Of a stretch of 64,000 nt of DNA, positions 23,921-36,642 are shown one piece after another. The notes under the pieces were generated by a model that worked only from the letters and a program-made list of their open reading frames with translations, had not been told where the DNA came from and ran no database searches. Origin of the DNA: Calycina herbarum (taxonomy: Eukaryota; Ascomycota; Leotiomycetes; Helotiales; Pezizellaceae). Where the stretch lies: NCBI GenBank assembly GCA_001414485.1, contig LLEY01000192.1, forward strand, positions 1 through 64,000, in the 5' to 3' direction. A program made the position numbers and the translations under genes. Every line of letters begins with the position of its first letter. Position 1 is the first letter of the stretch.

Positions 23921-25793
23921 TCAATTCTTCATGAATCGGTCCAAGAATGCATTTCTCGCCACAAGACCCCGTAATCTCTTCCCAAATACCCAGAGTGGAA
24001 TTGTCAAAGCTGTGACAGCGACGAAAGTCCCTCCCAGAACATTAAATACATTCAAGACACCATCCTTAGCAAGCCAATCATTTACAAAATATGTGAGTCC
24101 AAAAGTCAAGAGGTTACGAGCGTTGATTGCCACAAAAGCTAGATGTTATCAGTATTCGGTCGAAATAGTGGACGAACCCGAGAGGAGGGGCTAAAAAACG
24201 TACCTTCTTCAGCCAGGTTTTGATAACTGTCAATGACATATCCAAAGCAGCAACCTCCTGCGAAAGCCATAGCCATGTTCGCCAAGCCGAAAGTGAGAAC
24301 CGGTCCAATCCAATGTGTCTGATAATGAACGCTTGCTCCAAAGCCGAAGAATCCAGCGACACCAAGAAAAAACACAGGAATCATGAGGACCAGGCGAAAT
24401 TCGGGTTCGTATATTCCGTGATTCTTTCTCGCGAGGTAAAGACAGAGATAATCGTTCAAAGGGCCCGATATCACTTGCCCCACAATTGTTAAGATGAACG
24501 GGGAAAGAGAAATAAGTCCAACTTGGGAGACGCTGAAGTTGTACGGTTCTCGTGTAAAAATGTTGGCATTGACCACGCTGAAGACCACGATCCAGGTCAA
24601 GGTCACGCCGTAGATGAGGAAAGCCCAGAGAACTCCAGGATAGAATAGGACGATTGCAGGACGAAGGAAGATTTTGAGAAATGGGGCATTACTGTATCTC
24701 TTCCCAGTTGAAAATCGAAGTGTTTTCAAGTATGGCTCTTTCAATTCTCCAGACGCTGAGACTGCTGGGGATTGCTTTGGTGGTGATACTGGAACGTCTT
24801 CTTTGTAAACGACATCTTGTTCTTGTTTCTCTCCGTCGGATGTTTGAACAGGGACTTCCGTAAACCTCTCGAGAAGTGGTGGTCGAACATAAGCGGTTTC
24901 CGGGACCCAGAATATGACAAGAAAAATGAAAACCCCAAAGAAGATGGCACAGATTCCGAAGGTCCATTTCCACCCGATGTCCTTCTCGCTTGTCAGTTAA
25001 GTCTCTTTTCGAGACTTCGATCCGACTCACCTCAATGATATAACCACTGACCAAACTCCCTCCAGTAATACCACACAACAGAAATAAATTCCAGACAGCA
25101 ATCCTCGTAGCTCTTTGATGGACGAAATACAAGTCTCCGACCGTATTTTGAACCAACACCTCATAGGGCGCCATCCCAAACCCAGATACAATTCTACTCG
25201 CAAGAAAACTGCTATAGTTCTTTGAGAATGCACCCCAAACACTTGTGGCAAACATAATTGCAATCGCAACGATATATATTGGTCTTCTTCCAAAGGTCTT
25301 GGCAATTGGACTCACGAAAAATAAGGAGAGGCCAAGAGTCAGAATCAACCAGGCAGTAGCTTGAGAAAGGGTGTTGATGCTTATGTCAAGTTCATGTGCG
25401 ACTTGAACAAATCCTGGTGAGAGCATGGGACCAAACGCGCCAACAACAGCAGCAGAAAACCCCACGATGAGGAGGATTGAATCCTTTTTCCATGTTGGCC
25501 ACTAATTTTCGTCAGTGTACTGTCACAAGATAGTTGTAGGTTGACATACATTTAGAGGGTCATTCGGAGAGTCGGTGGGTTGAGGAACTAAAATGACATG
25601 AGAAAGTCGGCCAGTTCCATGCTTCAAATAAGTCCGAGGAACTTGCTCAAATTCACGTGGAACATCAGATTGATCATTCATGAAGGCTAAAAAATCCCAT
25701 CAGCATCCTTTCAATTCCTTCCCATTTCGAATAGATCCTACCGGTCCCTGGGACTAACTCCATATGTGAATCTTCAAGAATTCCAAAAGCCAT
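23921..25793 (-). CDS. MFS transporter (DHA1-like)
   Basis: Plasma-membrane transporter with 12 predicted helices, about 500 residues. Exon 1 is short, starting at ATG 25793 with MAFGILEDSHMELVPGT, which resembles the usual N-terminus of fungal drug:H+ antiporter proteins. A second short exon reads to PTDSPNDPLN and splices to WPTWKKDSILLIVGFSAAVVGAFGP. The cytoplasmic loop 2-3 signature appears as PIAKTFGRRPIYIV and motif C as VSGFGMAPYE. The central hydrophilic loop (about residues 220-270) is rich in Ser, Glu and Pro. After NLAEE a short intron leads to the last helices, ending in DRFMKN. The substrate is not predictable. The neighbouring kinase gene is divergent across 0.8 kb. Confidence 0.87.
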
Positions 25794-26597
25794 GATGATG
25801 GTGATTTTGGGACTGAAAACCCCGCTTGTTTCAATCGACGATCGCCAATGCGGAGACACGATCATCTTATAGGTGACAATCGTGCAAGCGATGGTAGGCG
25901 AATGCGTATGACTAAAGTCACTAAAACCATTACTCAAAATCCATGAAGCTTATTTGCTTTAAGATTCATGTGGGACAATCACGACGAAGCCAATAGGAGG
26001 GGAGGACTAGGTCACTCCAAATTAATACCTCAAGGGTTGAATACTAGTGGGAGGTGGGTTTCATTGTGAATGGTGGATGAAATTGGAGTTGGTGTGGTAA
26101 TCTGCAGCTATGTGAATAGCCTGAATTATAGGTGTACCCATGGTGGCATCTTGGCTACAGGGTATAGACAGACGATAGGCAGTGGGGAGCATCGCTTGAA
26201 AAATTCTTCAGCCACATGAACTAAAACCTATAACGCAATTAACCTTGGAAAACTGTGCTTATTATTAATTAAAGTGGGCTAGCCAATGTGAGAAATAATG
26301 CGATTAAGGCGAACATGTTTCTCGCTTCTTTGTCCTTTGTTGACATGGAAGCTCATGTCGGCACAAAGTACACAAAGAATATCTCTTTATCGCTAGCTCG
26401 AAATTCCGCACTCGAATATGGCTTTTGATCATTCAACAAAGAGCAACATATCAGGTTGCATAATCTTATTCCCTCGCGATGCTTGTAACCTTTCATCATA
26501 TATTAGAAAATGTCTATTTCTGTCAATACTTGTCATATTTGGGCCTCCATTTGACACACCCCACCAAACCGACATTATACACGATAGAAAAAATAGT
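25794..26597. other. divergent promoter between MFS and kinase genes
   Basis: 0.8 kb of non-coding sequence that should carry both promoters. An in-frame upstream ATG at 26418 could extend the kinase by 60 residues, but the extension has no domain character. Confidence 0.45.
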
Positions 26598-29500
26598 ATG
26601 GAACCAAACCCCGCCGCAGACGACTCATATGTTAGGGTTCAAGCAGTCCGAGCAGGAACAAATGTCGGCGTCAATGAAGCCAGGCAAGCTCTACAACGCT
26701 CCGGTGGAAATGTAGACGAAGCCGCGCAAAGGCTCCGTAGTGGCAGAAGAGGTCGTGAAGGAGACGAGGAAAAGGGAAATCCACCCCAAACCTCCAGATC
26801 AGCTTCTCCCAGGCAAGTTACTCGAGAATCAGGCTTTCGAACGCGACAGAGAAGCCCGTACCCGCGTAGAAAACCATATCCTATAACACCTTCACCTCTA
26901 CCGTTCGCACCACCTGTTAATCCTCAAATCCCAACACAGCCAGCACCTCGTATTTCAACTCCAACTCCTCCAACTCGTCTCCTCTCTCACCAACCAGCCC
27001 CATCACAAGGTCAAGGACCCGCGCAACAACCCGTGGTGCAGTATCCACAGCAACTCGTAACACAAGGGCCGGCAATCCCTCCCAATCATATTAACGCCTC
27101 TGGTGTAGCAGTGCCTTTGAGAAGATCAGCACCCGCACAGCTTCCTCCTTATCCCAACAACCCACTACCAAGATTTTCTGAAATACGACTATCACAACCC
27201 CAACCATCCCAAGGTACTCAGCCACCCCAAGGCTCTCCGCCATCTCAAGGAAATCAACCCTTTCAAGGAAATCAACCATCTCAAGTCTCTCAGCCAACTC
27301 AAGTGAGCAAAGCAGAAGCAGCCAGGATCGCATTCATGAACCGCCCCTTGGTCACCGAAATGCTTGCGTGGCCAGAGACCTGGGCACCGGGTGAACGTCC
27401 TGAGGATATAGACCGAAAAGAGGACGACGATGCTGACGTCGATGACTACTTCGCCCCGGAGTGGGCAGAAATCGGGCCGCTTGATGCTGATGGAAAGGCC
27501 CACTATCGAGGTATTGGAATGCGTCGTTTGAGTATTGACCGTCGTTTCCATAGAGGAGAGTATGAACGTGAACGTTTACGAAATCCAAATCTCGCGGTCC
27601 CTGATCAACCTGTGGAAACCCATGATGATGTAGATCCGGAAACGGGGTTTAATAGAACGGAGTGGATGAAGACCGAGCCAACGTGGAAAGAGAGGATCGC
27701 AGGTCCGAAAGAATCTTCGCGTGATTGGCAACTTAAGCGCTGGAAGGGTACTAAGTACTTGGGTCAAGGGGCTAATGGAATCATTGGACTTTGGGAAAGA
27801 GAAGAAAGTGGTTTGCCCAATTCACCCGAGAGTAAGCTTCCGGAAGAGATAAACAAGGTGGTTGTCAAACAGCAAAAAGTAGATCCCGAATTTGAACGGG
27901 AAGTAAGTATGTTTCAAAAACTTGGGACGACGGGCTCGAAACATCTGGTTAAGATGTATAAAGCTGCAACCGTAAATGAATCTGGGTATGATGTGGGTAT
28001 TCTTTCGAGTTTTTATTCCCCCTTTTAGGTTGCTTTAGAAGGTTGAGACCCTATTTCCTCCTTAGACAGCTTTGTTTTTCCTAACTACCCTGTTACTTGC
28101 TTAGACATACTTCTAGAAATAGCGACACTGACTCCGAGATCTTCCACAGCATGCCCTTGCGCAGGATAGAGCGCAGGAAGAAGAATGTTTCGAGGACCTA
28201 GTCCATCAAGACGTTGCGGTGGGGAGGATGTTCATGGAGTTTTGCGACGGTGGAGATTTGGATGGTTTTATCAGAAAGGAAATTTTCGCGTATGTTCTCC
28301 CCCTCGATCGTGAAAAATATATATTGACAAAAGGTAGGCAACATACGGCATCAAACCCATATCCAGAACGTCTCATTTGGTACGAGCCTTTCTCCGTTGA
28401 GCAAAATGTCAAGATTTAAGCTTACATGTTGTCTACTTTTAGGCAAATATTTAAATGCTTAGCCCTGGGACTCGTAGCAATGAACCATGGAAGCGAAGAT
28501 CCAGCACGCATAAAGTCATGGAATAAAGATAATAACCTAATACACTTTGATATCAAAGAAGACAATGGTAATATCCCAGTTACCTATCGAGTAGGGTAAA
28601 AATTGACAAAGCAACACAGTGTTTTTGAAACTGAACGACCCCGACCCCGATCACCAAGAAATACCGCTTTGCAAGGTCAGTTAAGTTAGGAAAATTCCGT
28701 GTATTTGATGCCGAAGAAATTTCTAGCTCTGACTTAAAATGGAACAGATTGCCGACTTTGGGTGCATGCAAGATGCTCCACCACGGGGGGAGCAAACTAA
28801 AAACAAGGAATGGACACGTGGCCTTTCTTGGCTGCTACGTTTTACTGGCTCTCAATCTGCCCCAGTAAGATCAATATCTCTACTATCCCCCCCCCTTATT
28901 ACATTGTACGGTGCACAGACACTTGCCATACTAAAACGACCGTGCGCATACAATGTAATAAGGGGGGGGGATAGTAGTAACGAGATGAGATGTATAGATA
29001 ACTGATAACGATATAGGAACAAGCACATCGTAGATACAGATTACCGAGGGTTTACGGAAGCTTAACAAACATATGGTAAGTCAACTGCTTTTCTTACAAA
29101 GTTACCCAAGCCCAGAAGCCTTTTCTAAAAAATAATAAAAAATGAATAGGCAAGTCGGTCGAGTAATGGCCTCCATTCTCCTGCGAGGCCGTGATATCTA
29201 TAAAGGGTATGGTCCCCGACCGTACTTCAACCTCCTTCCCGATTCTCGCCACGGAAAAGCCATCCGAACAAGCGGCACTGATCTTCTCGACGCTCCATAT
29301 TCCGTGGCACTTCGAAGTCTCGTTCTCCGTTGCCTAGCATACAATTGGCAAGATCGACCTGAAACTATGCAATTGTTAGCAACAATAAGAAGGGCGATTT
29401 CGGTAGCAGATTCAGAACAGCCAGCCAGGGATAAGCTGAGTGCGGACCTGGAGCAGGATCGGATAATGAGTGAAGATTTGGCTCTGATGAAGGCAGAGAG

Positions 29501-29693
29501 CACCCTGACAAAGGGAGAAACAGATGTAGTGATGGGTGGAATGGGAGATGAACGACCAGGACAAGTACAACAGCCCGATCAACCGCAATATCAACCTACC
29601 CAGCAACCGCAAGGTCCGGGATATTTACCAACCGAGTATCAATTTATCCCCCAGGAACAATGGGGACCAGGAAACAATCCAAATAACCCGTAA
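26598..29693 (+). CDS. protein kinase with N-terminal UBA-like motif
   Basis: Seven exons. Residues about 8-45 (VRAGTNVGVNEARQALQRSGGNVDEAAQRL) resemble a UBA/CUE-type ubiquitin-binding helix bundle. A long Pro/Gln/Ser-rich linker follows, including repeated QGNQPSQ-like units near residue 220. The kinase domain begins near KYLGQGANGIIGLWE (glycine loop), with the lysine in VVVKQQ, the catalytic loop HFDIKEDNV (HRD variant HFD, Asp kept), IADFGCM, and an APEQ formed across an intron (SAP then EQAHRRYR). It therefore appears catalytically competent. The C-terminal tail is Gln/Pro-rich. Introns: 27993-28149, about 28290-28443, 28572-28619, 28677-28748, 28865-29016 and about 29076-29151. The fifth carries a MITE. 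The start was chosen at 26598, just before the UBA-like part. Confidence 0.82.
28881..28976. mobile_element. 96-bp hairpin MITE in a kinase-gene intron
   Basis: A perfect 28-bp inverted repeat: 28881-28908 equals the reverse complement of 28949-28976. Each arm has TACTAT, nine C (or G), then TTATTACATTGTA. Outermost bases are TA on both sides, so the element may be 28883-28974 flanked by a TA target duplication, as in Tc1/mariner-type insertions. It sits within the intron 28865-29016. Without it the intron would be about 56 bp, a normal size here. Confidence 0.85.
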
Positions 29694-30903
29694 GACATAG
29701 CCAGTCGCCTTTAGCAATACCAGCGATTTACGTTTTGTAGAATAAGCCCTGGAAAAAATGGAGGAAGAAACAGTACAAATAAAACAAATACAGGAAGAAT
29801 CAAACCTCCAAGCACTGGAGATCTTGAGGTTGAGATTGGACGGAAAAAGAGTATAAATAAAAGACATACAGGGTGATAAGCTCCTCCTGCTGGGGTGGAG
29901 ATTTGTTTCTGGGTTGGATTGGCCCTCGTGTTTTGATATGGAGGAAGTTTAGTTGAGGGTGTGTAGCCGTAATTTTTGGATAGATGCGCTTATGAGTTGA
30001 ATTACCTTTTATCTTCTCTTTTGTATTATATTGTACTTGAAATGCGAAACATAATAGATTTTTTAGCATCCATGATATTTGTGAGCAACGTGGTTAGAGC
30101 GAGTTCTTTACTTGAAGTCTCAGCACTTCAATACGTCGTTCATCTAAGCGAGAAACTACCCAAAAGACTAACAGGATATGAAGGGTTTGACCAATAGACC
30201 ACAATACCCCTTCCAAGTCCGATATCGATGTTCAAAAATGTGTCTCCACCCACGGCAAAGTGTATGTGTTTGAGGCAGTGATGCCCTCGCATCCAACTGC
30301 TTCTCAAGGATTTAAGCTTCAAAAAGCAACTATTGATACGATGCCCTTCTGCTTGCACATCGTTTGAATGTCGATATCGGACTTTGAAGGGATATCTCAA
30401 AAACCTCATACGTTCGTCTCTCGAAAAAAACTTCCTCCCCAGTATTAAGCGAGCAAGTATCCGAACCTAAGCACAACACCTCAACACATCTCCCATGCCA
30501 GAAAAACCCCACTCCATCCCACCATAACCAGGTTCAAAAAGCCTCATGGTGCCATACTTCTGCACGCTGACAATCTGAGTGAGAATGCGGGGTTAACAAC
30601 CAGGGTCCCCTGAAGCTCTCAAAAGCGGGGTGTGTGGGGTCTTCTCCACATTGGCCAAAGAGCACCGAAATCATCCTATATCTCACTCCTATTAAGTATG
30701 CACTCCTCCACACTTCTTTCAAGTCTTATCGAATAGAAACGAATCTGACAGGAATATAGTACAAGGATTGTGATACTTCGGCAGTGAGGAAGAAGGGATT
30801 CTTGAAGAATCCAGGACAGGCAGGGAGGGTTGTTGGGAGGTTACCTCCCGTTGATATTTTCATCAAAGTCTTGTGAGAAGAGAAGAAAGAGACAGAATAC
30901 ACG
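29694..30903. other. intergenic, no gene seen
   Basis: 1.2 kb between the kinase 3' end and the monooxygenase start. Short overlapping frames on both strands show no domain or consistent splicing. Confidence 0.45.
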
Positions 30904-32555
30904 ATGGCCTTCTTCAAGCGAGAACCGGAATCAGGAATAAAAGTCCTAATCGTAGGAACTGGTTTCGCTGGGCTCTCGGCTGCTCTAGGTAAGCTGAATT
31001 CTCATCCCACCTCTTCTCATTCTACCTCTCGTAATCGACTCGACATCTCACTCCCTCCTCTCTCCAATTTAACCAGCTTTTCAGACCTCCACATATTCCA
31101 CATACTCCCTTCTCGAAATCAAATACTGACACAACCCCCTCCTAGAATGCCACCGCAAAGGCCATTCCGTTCTCGTCCTAGAATCATACACAACCCTCAA
31201 ACCCCTCGGCGACGTGATTTCCTTCGGCCCCAACGCCTCCCACATCTTCTCTTCCTGGCCCACTTTCACCGACCGTCTCCAAGAAATCTGCCACGCCACA
31301 AACGAAATCGTAATAAAGAACCCTCAAGGTCTCGTCCTCCTCCGCCAATCCTGGGCCGAAGAGGAGAAGGACTACGGAATAAACTACAACGGCCATAGAG
31401 GAGAAATCCACATCGCGCTCTTCGAATACGCGAAAGAAGTTGGGATTGAAATAAGATTAGGACATAAGGTGACGGACTACTTCGAAACCGAGGAAGAGGC
31501 GGGGGTTGTGGCTAATGGGGCGAGGTTTGTTGCGGATGTTGTGCTTGCGGCGGATGGGGTGAGGAGTACGGGGAGGACGGTTGTGTTAGGGTATGAGGAT
31601 AAGCCTAAGAGTAGTGGGTATGCGGTTTATAGGGCTTGGTTTGAGGTTGGGCGGTTGAAGGATGATCCTGATTTAGCGTTTGTTTTTGAGAATCCGGATG
31701 AGATTGTTACTGTAAGTAACCTTTTCATTTTTCGAACTCCCATTCTTTGTGGATGAGAGGATTTCCTATCTTTGTTCGCTCCTCGTTGCTCGTGAATTCA
31801 ACGAGAAAAAATATGTGCTAACTTGTTGCAGTGGATTGGTAAGTTTCCTTTCTTCAATTTCTTGGGATCGGGTGAGAGGGGCTAATGTTTTGAATAGGCG
31901 AGGACATCCACTTCATAGTCGCAACCCCAAAGCGAGGTCGAGATTTCAGTTGGGTTTGTACGCACAAAGTGAGTGTCCAAGCCCCAACCCCCAATTTCTT
32001 CATCAATTCATAAATGTATAGGACGACGCAGACATCGAAGAGTCCTGGCAAACCTACGCCCCCCTCTCAGCCGCAAAAAAGAACCTCGAAGGCTGGGACC
32101 CCATAATCCACAAAATAATCGACGCAACCCCCGACCCAGTAATAGATTGGAAACTAGTCTACCGCGACCCCCTCCCAAACTGGGTCTCCCCAAAACGCCG
32201 AATAGCATTAATAGGCGACGCAGCCCACCCGTTTCTGCCAACCTCCATTCAAGGTGCATCTCAAGCTTTAGAAGATGGGACGACACTCGGTGTTTGTCTT
32301 GCCCGTTGTGGGGGGAAAGTTCAAGAGGCTCTGAGTGCGTTTGAACAATTAAGGTATGAGAGGGTGTTGAAGGCTCAGAAGACGGGGGAAACCACTAGAG
32401 ATCGGTGGCATAAGGCGGATTGGGAGGAAGTCAAAAAAGATCCCGAGAGTGTGAAGTTGCAGAGGGAGGAGTGGTTGTTGAAGTTTAATGCTGAGGAGTA
32501 TGCGGAGAAGAATTATGAGGGTGCGGTTGAGGAGTTGAGGAAGAAGGGGTTGTAG
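30904..32555 (+). CDS. FAD-dependent monooxygenase (salicylate hydroxylase-like)
   Basis: Flavoprotein hydroxylase of about 425 residues. The Rossmann dinucleotide motif VLIVGTGFAGLSAAL spans the first intron and continues as ECHRKGHSVLVLE, giving the GxGxxG plus acidic end of strand 2. The second FAD motif, LIGDAAHPFLPTSIQGASQ, is near residue 310, typical of class A monooxygenases. The DG motif appears as LAADGVRST. Exons are joined by small introns, including an apparent 7-nt microexon (31832-31838) between EIVT and EDIHFIVATPKRG. The substrate is probably an aromatic or polyketide-like compound. No biosynthetic neighbours support a specific pathway. The 3' end converges on the GH3 gene with a gap of about 130 bp. 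Confidence 0.85.
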
Positions 32556-32683
32556 AGGGTTGAGATGTTTGATAGATTGAAGACATAGAAAGATAGGAGA
32601 TTTTGCCATGTTCAACCTCGAAATAGTGTCCGCGATAAATAGGTTTCTCGTTGGGCGAATGGGTATTACACACCTCTAAGTAC

Positions 32684-35143
32684 TCACAAATCAATGCTCC
32701 CCGTGACCTTCAAGTCCCTACTACTCGCTCCGACCTCAACTGTGTAGCTAACTCCCAGCTGCAGCTTCCACTGCTGAGCAACCACATCCCAAACACTCAA
32801 ATCTCTTCTCGTAATCCCAAACGTAACATCTCCCTTCTCCCCAACATCAAGTTCAAGCTTCTCAAATCCTCTCAATTGTCTGACAGGCGCACCTGGGATT
32901 CCAAGATACAATTGGGCAACCTCAGCTCCATTAACACTCCCCGTATTCGTAATAGTCGCCGTAATATTGTACAACACATCCCAAAGTTCCGGATGCCCAC
33001 CTTGAATAATAGCAATCTCTGGATCAGGATATTCCCCCTTATTAGCAATTTCCAAAGGTGCAATAGCAAGATCCCCATACTCGAAAGTAGTATAAGAAAG
33101 TCCAAAGCCAAACTCAAATCTGGGCTCAATACCATCCCTATCAAAAGCTCGGTAATCGATATACACGCCCTCCGTGAAATTATCTTGAGGAAAGGCATCG
33201 AAAGAAATTGTTGTATTGAGTAAAGCCCCGTAATCAGATTCCTTCTTAGCGATGGTATGGATCAACTTCCCGCTGAAATTTTCATCACCGTAGAGAACAT
33301 CAACCAAAGCATGTCCAGATTCTTGACCTGGGAGTCCACCGAAGATGACAGCTGTGACGTTCTCGTGTTCGATCCAGGCGTCTACTACTCTAGGACCCGC
33401 GGAATGAACGACGACAACAGTGTTGGGACATTTGGATGCGACATTTAGAACGAGATTATCAGAGAAGGTATCTGTGAGGGATGTACGATCGAAGGATTCA
33501 GAAGCGTAGGCGTTGATGAATACGAGACAGACTTCGGTGTTTGCTTCTGGGGTTGGGTTTTCGGAATAGAGATCCCAGCGGAGGATTCCTCGGTCGGCGA
33601 TGACACGGTCTTGAATTGCTTTTAGGGGGGAGATAACGTAGGGTGGACTGTTGGAACCGGAGCCGCCTGCTACGATGAGGGTTCCGTTGAAGGTGTTCCA
33701 GCCGAAGTTCACTTCGTAACCACCACCGTATCGAAGAGGATTGGTCCAGGGGACGGGTTTGACTTCAGCGTCATATCCGAAGATGGACACGAAACGTGGT
33801 GCTTTGAGGGGAAGAGTGTTGTTGACGTTCTTGACGAGAACGTGACCAGCGGCTCCAATCTTTCGGATGACTTTGTCGTGATCTCCACGGACATCGAGGA
33901 TTGGGTGTTGAACTGTTGCTGGGTAAATTGAAGCTTCTGGGAAAGTTCCATTTTGATCAAGGAAGTAGAATGAGGCCTAAACCTCAAAGTCAGTTCACCT
34001 CGAAGAAAGTATTCAAACGTGTCTTGAAAGTAGAGTAACGACTTACCATAGTTCTTGTGACCATATCGTCGAGACGATCAGCAGTAACGGAGCCGTTGTT
34101 GATGGCTTGGGTCAAGTTCTTACCCCAATATCCCCCATCAGGCATGACAATGTCAAGACCTGCATTTGCAGTAGCGACTCCTGATTGTTGAGCAGCCCAA
34201 TCAGAGACAACAAAACCCTCGAATCCGAGTTCAGTCTTCAGGATACCATTGAGAAGTTTCGAATTTTGGCATGCATATGAGTTGTTAGATCTTTGGTAAG
34301 AACACATGATAGCACCAGTGCCCGCTCGCAAAGCGTTCATGAATGGCCACGCATAAAGCTCATGGATAGTCAAGTCGTCAACATTACTAGAAACAGACTC
34401 TCCAAGTTGGTTTGGAAGACGTCTCCATTCGTGCTCATTGAGAAGGAAATGCTGTAGAAAGTTAGAAGACGCATTCGAAAGAAGTTTTTGGACATACCTT
34501 GGAACAAGCAATCACACCCGCACCTTGCATTCCCTTAATTTGCGTTTCCATTACAATACCAACAAGATAAGGATCCGGGCCGGGACCTTCCCAGTTTCTT
34601 CCAGCTCTGGCAATACGACCCATAGGGCCCCCGACGGGTCCAAGAGCAACATTGACACCTTTTCCGTAATACTCTTCTCCAAGAGCTTTGCCATACTCGT
34701 ACATATACTTTTTGTCCCAAGTCTGACCTAGATGCATTCCAGCTGGGAAAGCAGAGACAAAGTCCGGGCCTCGAATACCAGCTGGTGCATCTTCAAGACA
34801 GAGACCTTTGAATCCGAGACGTGGAACAGAGCCGGTGTTGCCAACGCAAACATCGTCGTTGAATCCCATGGTGATGTTGACCTTTTCTTCAAGAGTGAGC
34901 TGAGCAACGAAGGCATTTGCTTTTTCGTAAGCTGCCGCCCATTCTGGTGAGGTTCTACCCACTCCTAATGCTGTGAAATTGTGAGCAAATGATATGCAGA
35001 ATAGAACAAAGTTTGGACATACGAGTTGGGTAGACTGGAGGACTAAGTCCGTACAGAGGTACCTCACTAACATTTGTCCAACCAGCTTGAGCCTTTCCAA
35101 ACAACAAAGTCGTAACAGCGGCGGAAAATACTGAAGCCTTCAT
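32684..35143 (-). CDS. secreted GH3 beta-glucosidase
   Basis: About 760 residues in four exons (first exon 35023-35143; last about 32684-33977). A signal peptide (MKASVFSAAVTTLLFGKAQA) precedes the mature enzyme. The (beta/alpha)8 domain contains ITMGFNDDVCVGNTGSVPRLG, EDAPAGIRG and the nucleophile region GFEGFVVSDWAAQ, with Asp in SDW. The alpha/beta sandwich domain has IGAAGHVLVKNVNNTLPL, and the C-terminus carries the fibronectin III-like domain (ITNTGSVNGAEVAQLYLG, then QLRGFEKL). Several NxT/NxS glycosylation sites fit secretion. The expected role is hydrolysis of cellobiose and other beta-glucosides outside the cell. Length is within the normal range for fungal GH3 enzymes. Confidence 0.93.
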
Positions 35144-36642
35144 CGTAACGTCTTGGTCAAAAGGTAAATTTGACTTGACCCGATAAAACTGAGCAGTTCA
35201 TGAAGTTATATATACTTTCAAATCGGTCCACAACTTGCCGAATACCCCAGAAATGGGATGTCATTTGATGTCAGTTTGGCAGTATTTCGGTGCTATTGCT
35301 ATTAAGTTTTGGGGCTCCGCATATGCCAAGAACCAGACAAGGCGAGTTAACGAAGGCAATTGCGAATTTGAAGATACTACTGCACATCCAGTTTTTGTAG
35401 TGGTATTGTAGAGGGGTGGTTAGCTAAGGAGGAAGCATTTCCGAGATCCGGCATCCGGGAGATGAGTGCTGCAGAGGCGATGGAGAGGAGTGGAGAAGAT
35501 CGAGGTTGGAGCTAGCAAAGGTTAGCTATTGTAAATGGGGTAGGTAAGATTATGTGATTTCTAACTTGCCACTAAACGATAGTTTCAAGAGCTAATTCAT
35601 TTCTACCGCCGTCCAACCTTTTACAGCAATGATTCCAATGAATGGTAGAATCAGCTGACTCGATTTTTCGATGGTAGAGTATAGGAAAATTGAAGATGGC
35701 AATTGGTATTGTATCGAAGCTTCTCTGTAGATCCCAAATCCCACTTTCAAATCAAGCATCGTAACCCCACCCTCATCCATACCTATTACCCCACTCCCGA
35801 GAATTGTCCGCTCAAAGCATGCGGGAACCCCAGTTGGAGTACCTTGTAAAACTCAATGATGGGGGAGGGGAACCGAGGGACGTGGAGGGGCTCTACCTTT
35901 AATTCAAATTCCAAGAAAGCTTGAAAAGGGCCTGTCAATTTTCTGGCAATATATCTTGAAGCTCTACGGGCCTTCATGAGGGACAATTCCTTCCGCTAAT
36001 CGAATAGAGAGAGGCTAGGAATGCGCGAGTTGACTTCCGTAAAACCATAGCATTTGCAGCGGTAAACTTCATTTTTTTTGGTACCAAATTTTCAATGCTC
36101 CACCACAAACATGCCATGAACATGCGAAAAAGTAGAAACTCGGAAGACAGGTACGAGAAATTTCCGAAGAAAGGAAAGGCAAAGACACTCCACCAAACCC
36201 CTTCTGACTCGGCTGGCAACAATGTTCCTCAAAACACCCAAGGGAAAAGTTGCATGATCAGCAATTTCGAGCCCATACCAAAGACGCGTCTCCTCGCTCG
36301 CGTCGCGACGTATGGACGCGATATGGAGGAGCTTGCCGAGGCGAGTTATAATAGCACATACACATGTCTTCCAACGATACAGCTTAAGCATCGCCCTTGA
36401 TAATTCTGGTGTGTGTTTTGGAAGAGGAAGATGTATGAAGATGTATGAAGATGCTCGTGGTGCTGTGAAAAGCATACCTGCAAAAGCAGGAGGTTGGGGG
36501 AGACCTTGCCCCACCAATTGAATGCTTGGAACGTCGCACATGATGTCATTGATGCCGAGAAAGAGCATCACAATTTTCCCACTCGACATATCTGTTCCAG
36601 TAGACCTCAGTTGACTTGGAATATACTCGGAATCTAGCTATC
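35144..36642. other. divergent promoter region, 1.5 kb
   Basis: Lies between the GH3 gene (leftward) and the phosphatase-fold gene (rightward). A minus-strand open frame from ATG 36589 to 36092 (165 codons) has no recognised domain and overlaps the presumed promoter, so it is not called. A near-tandem AAGATGTATG duplication occurs at about 36429-36450. Confidence 0.45.

Noticed and set aside
36092..36589. 165-codon minus-strand frame in the phosphatase promoter
   Set aside because: No domain, no signal peptide, no splice partner, and it overlaps a presumed divergent promoter.
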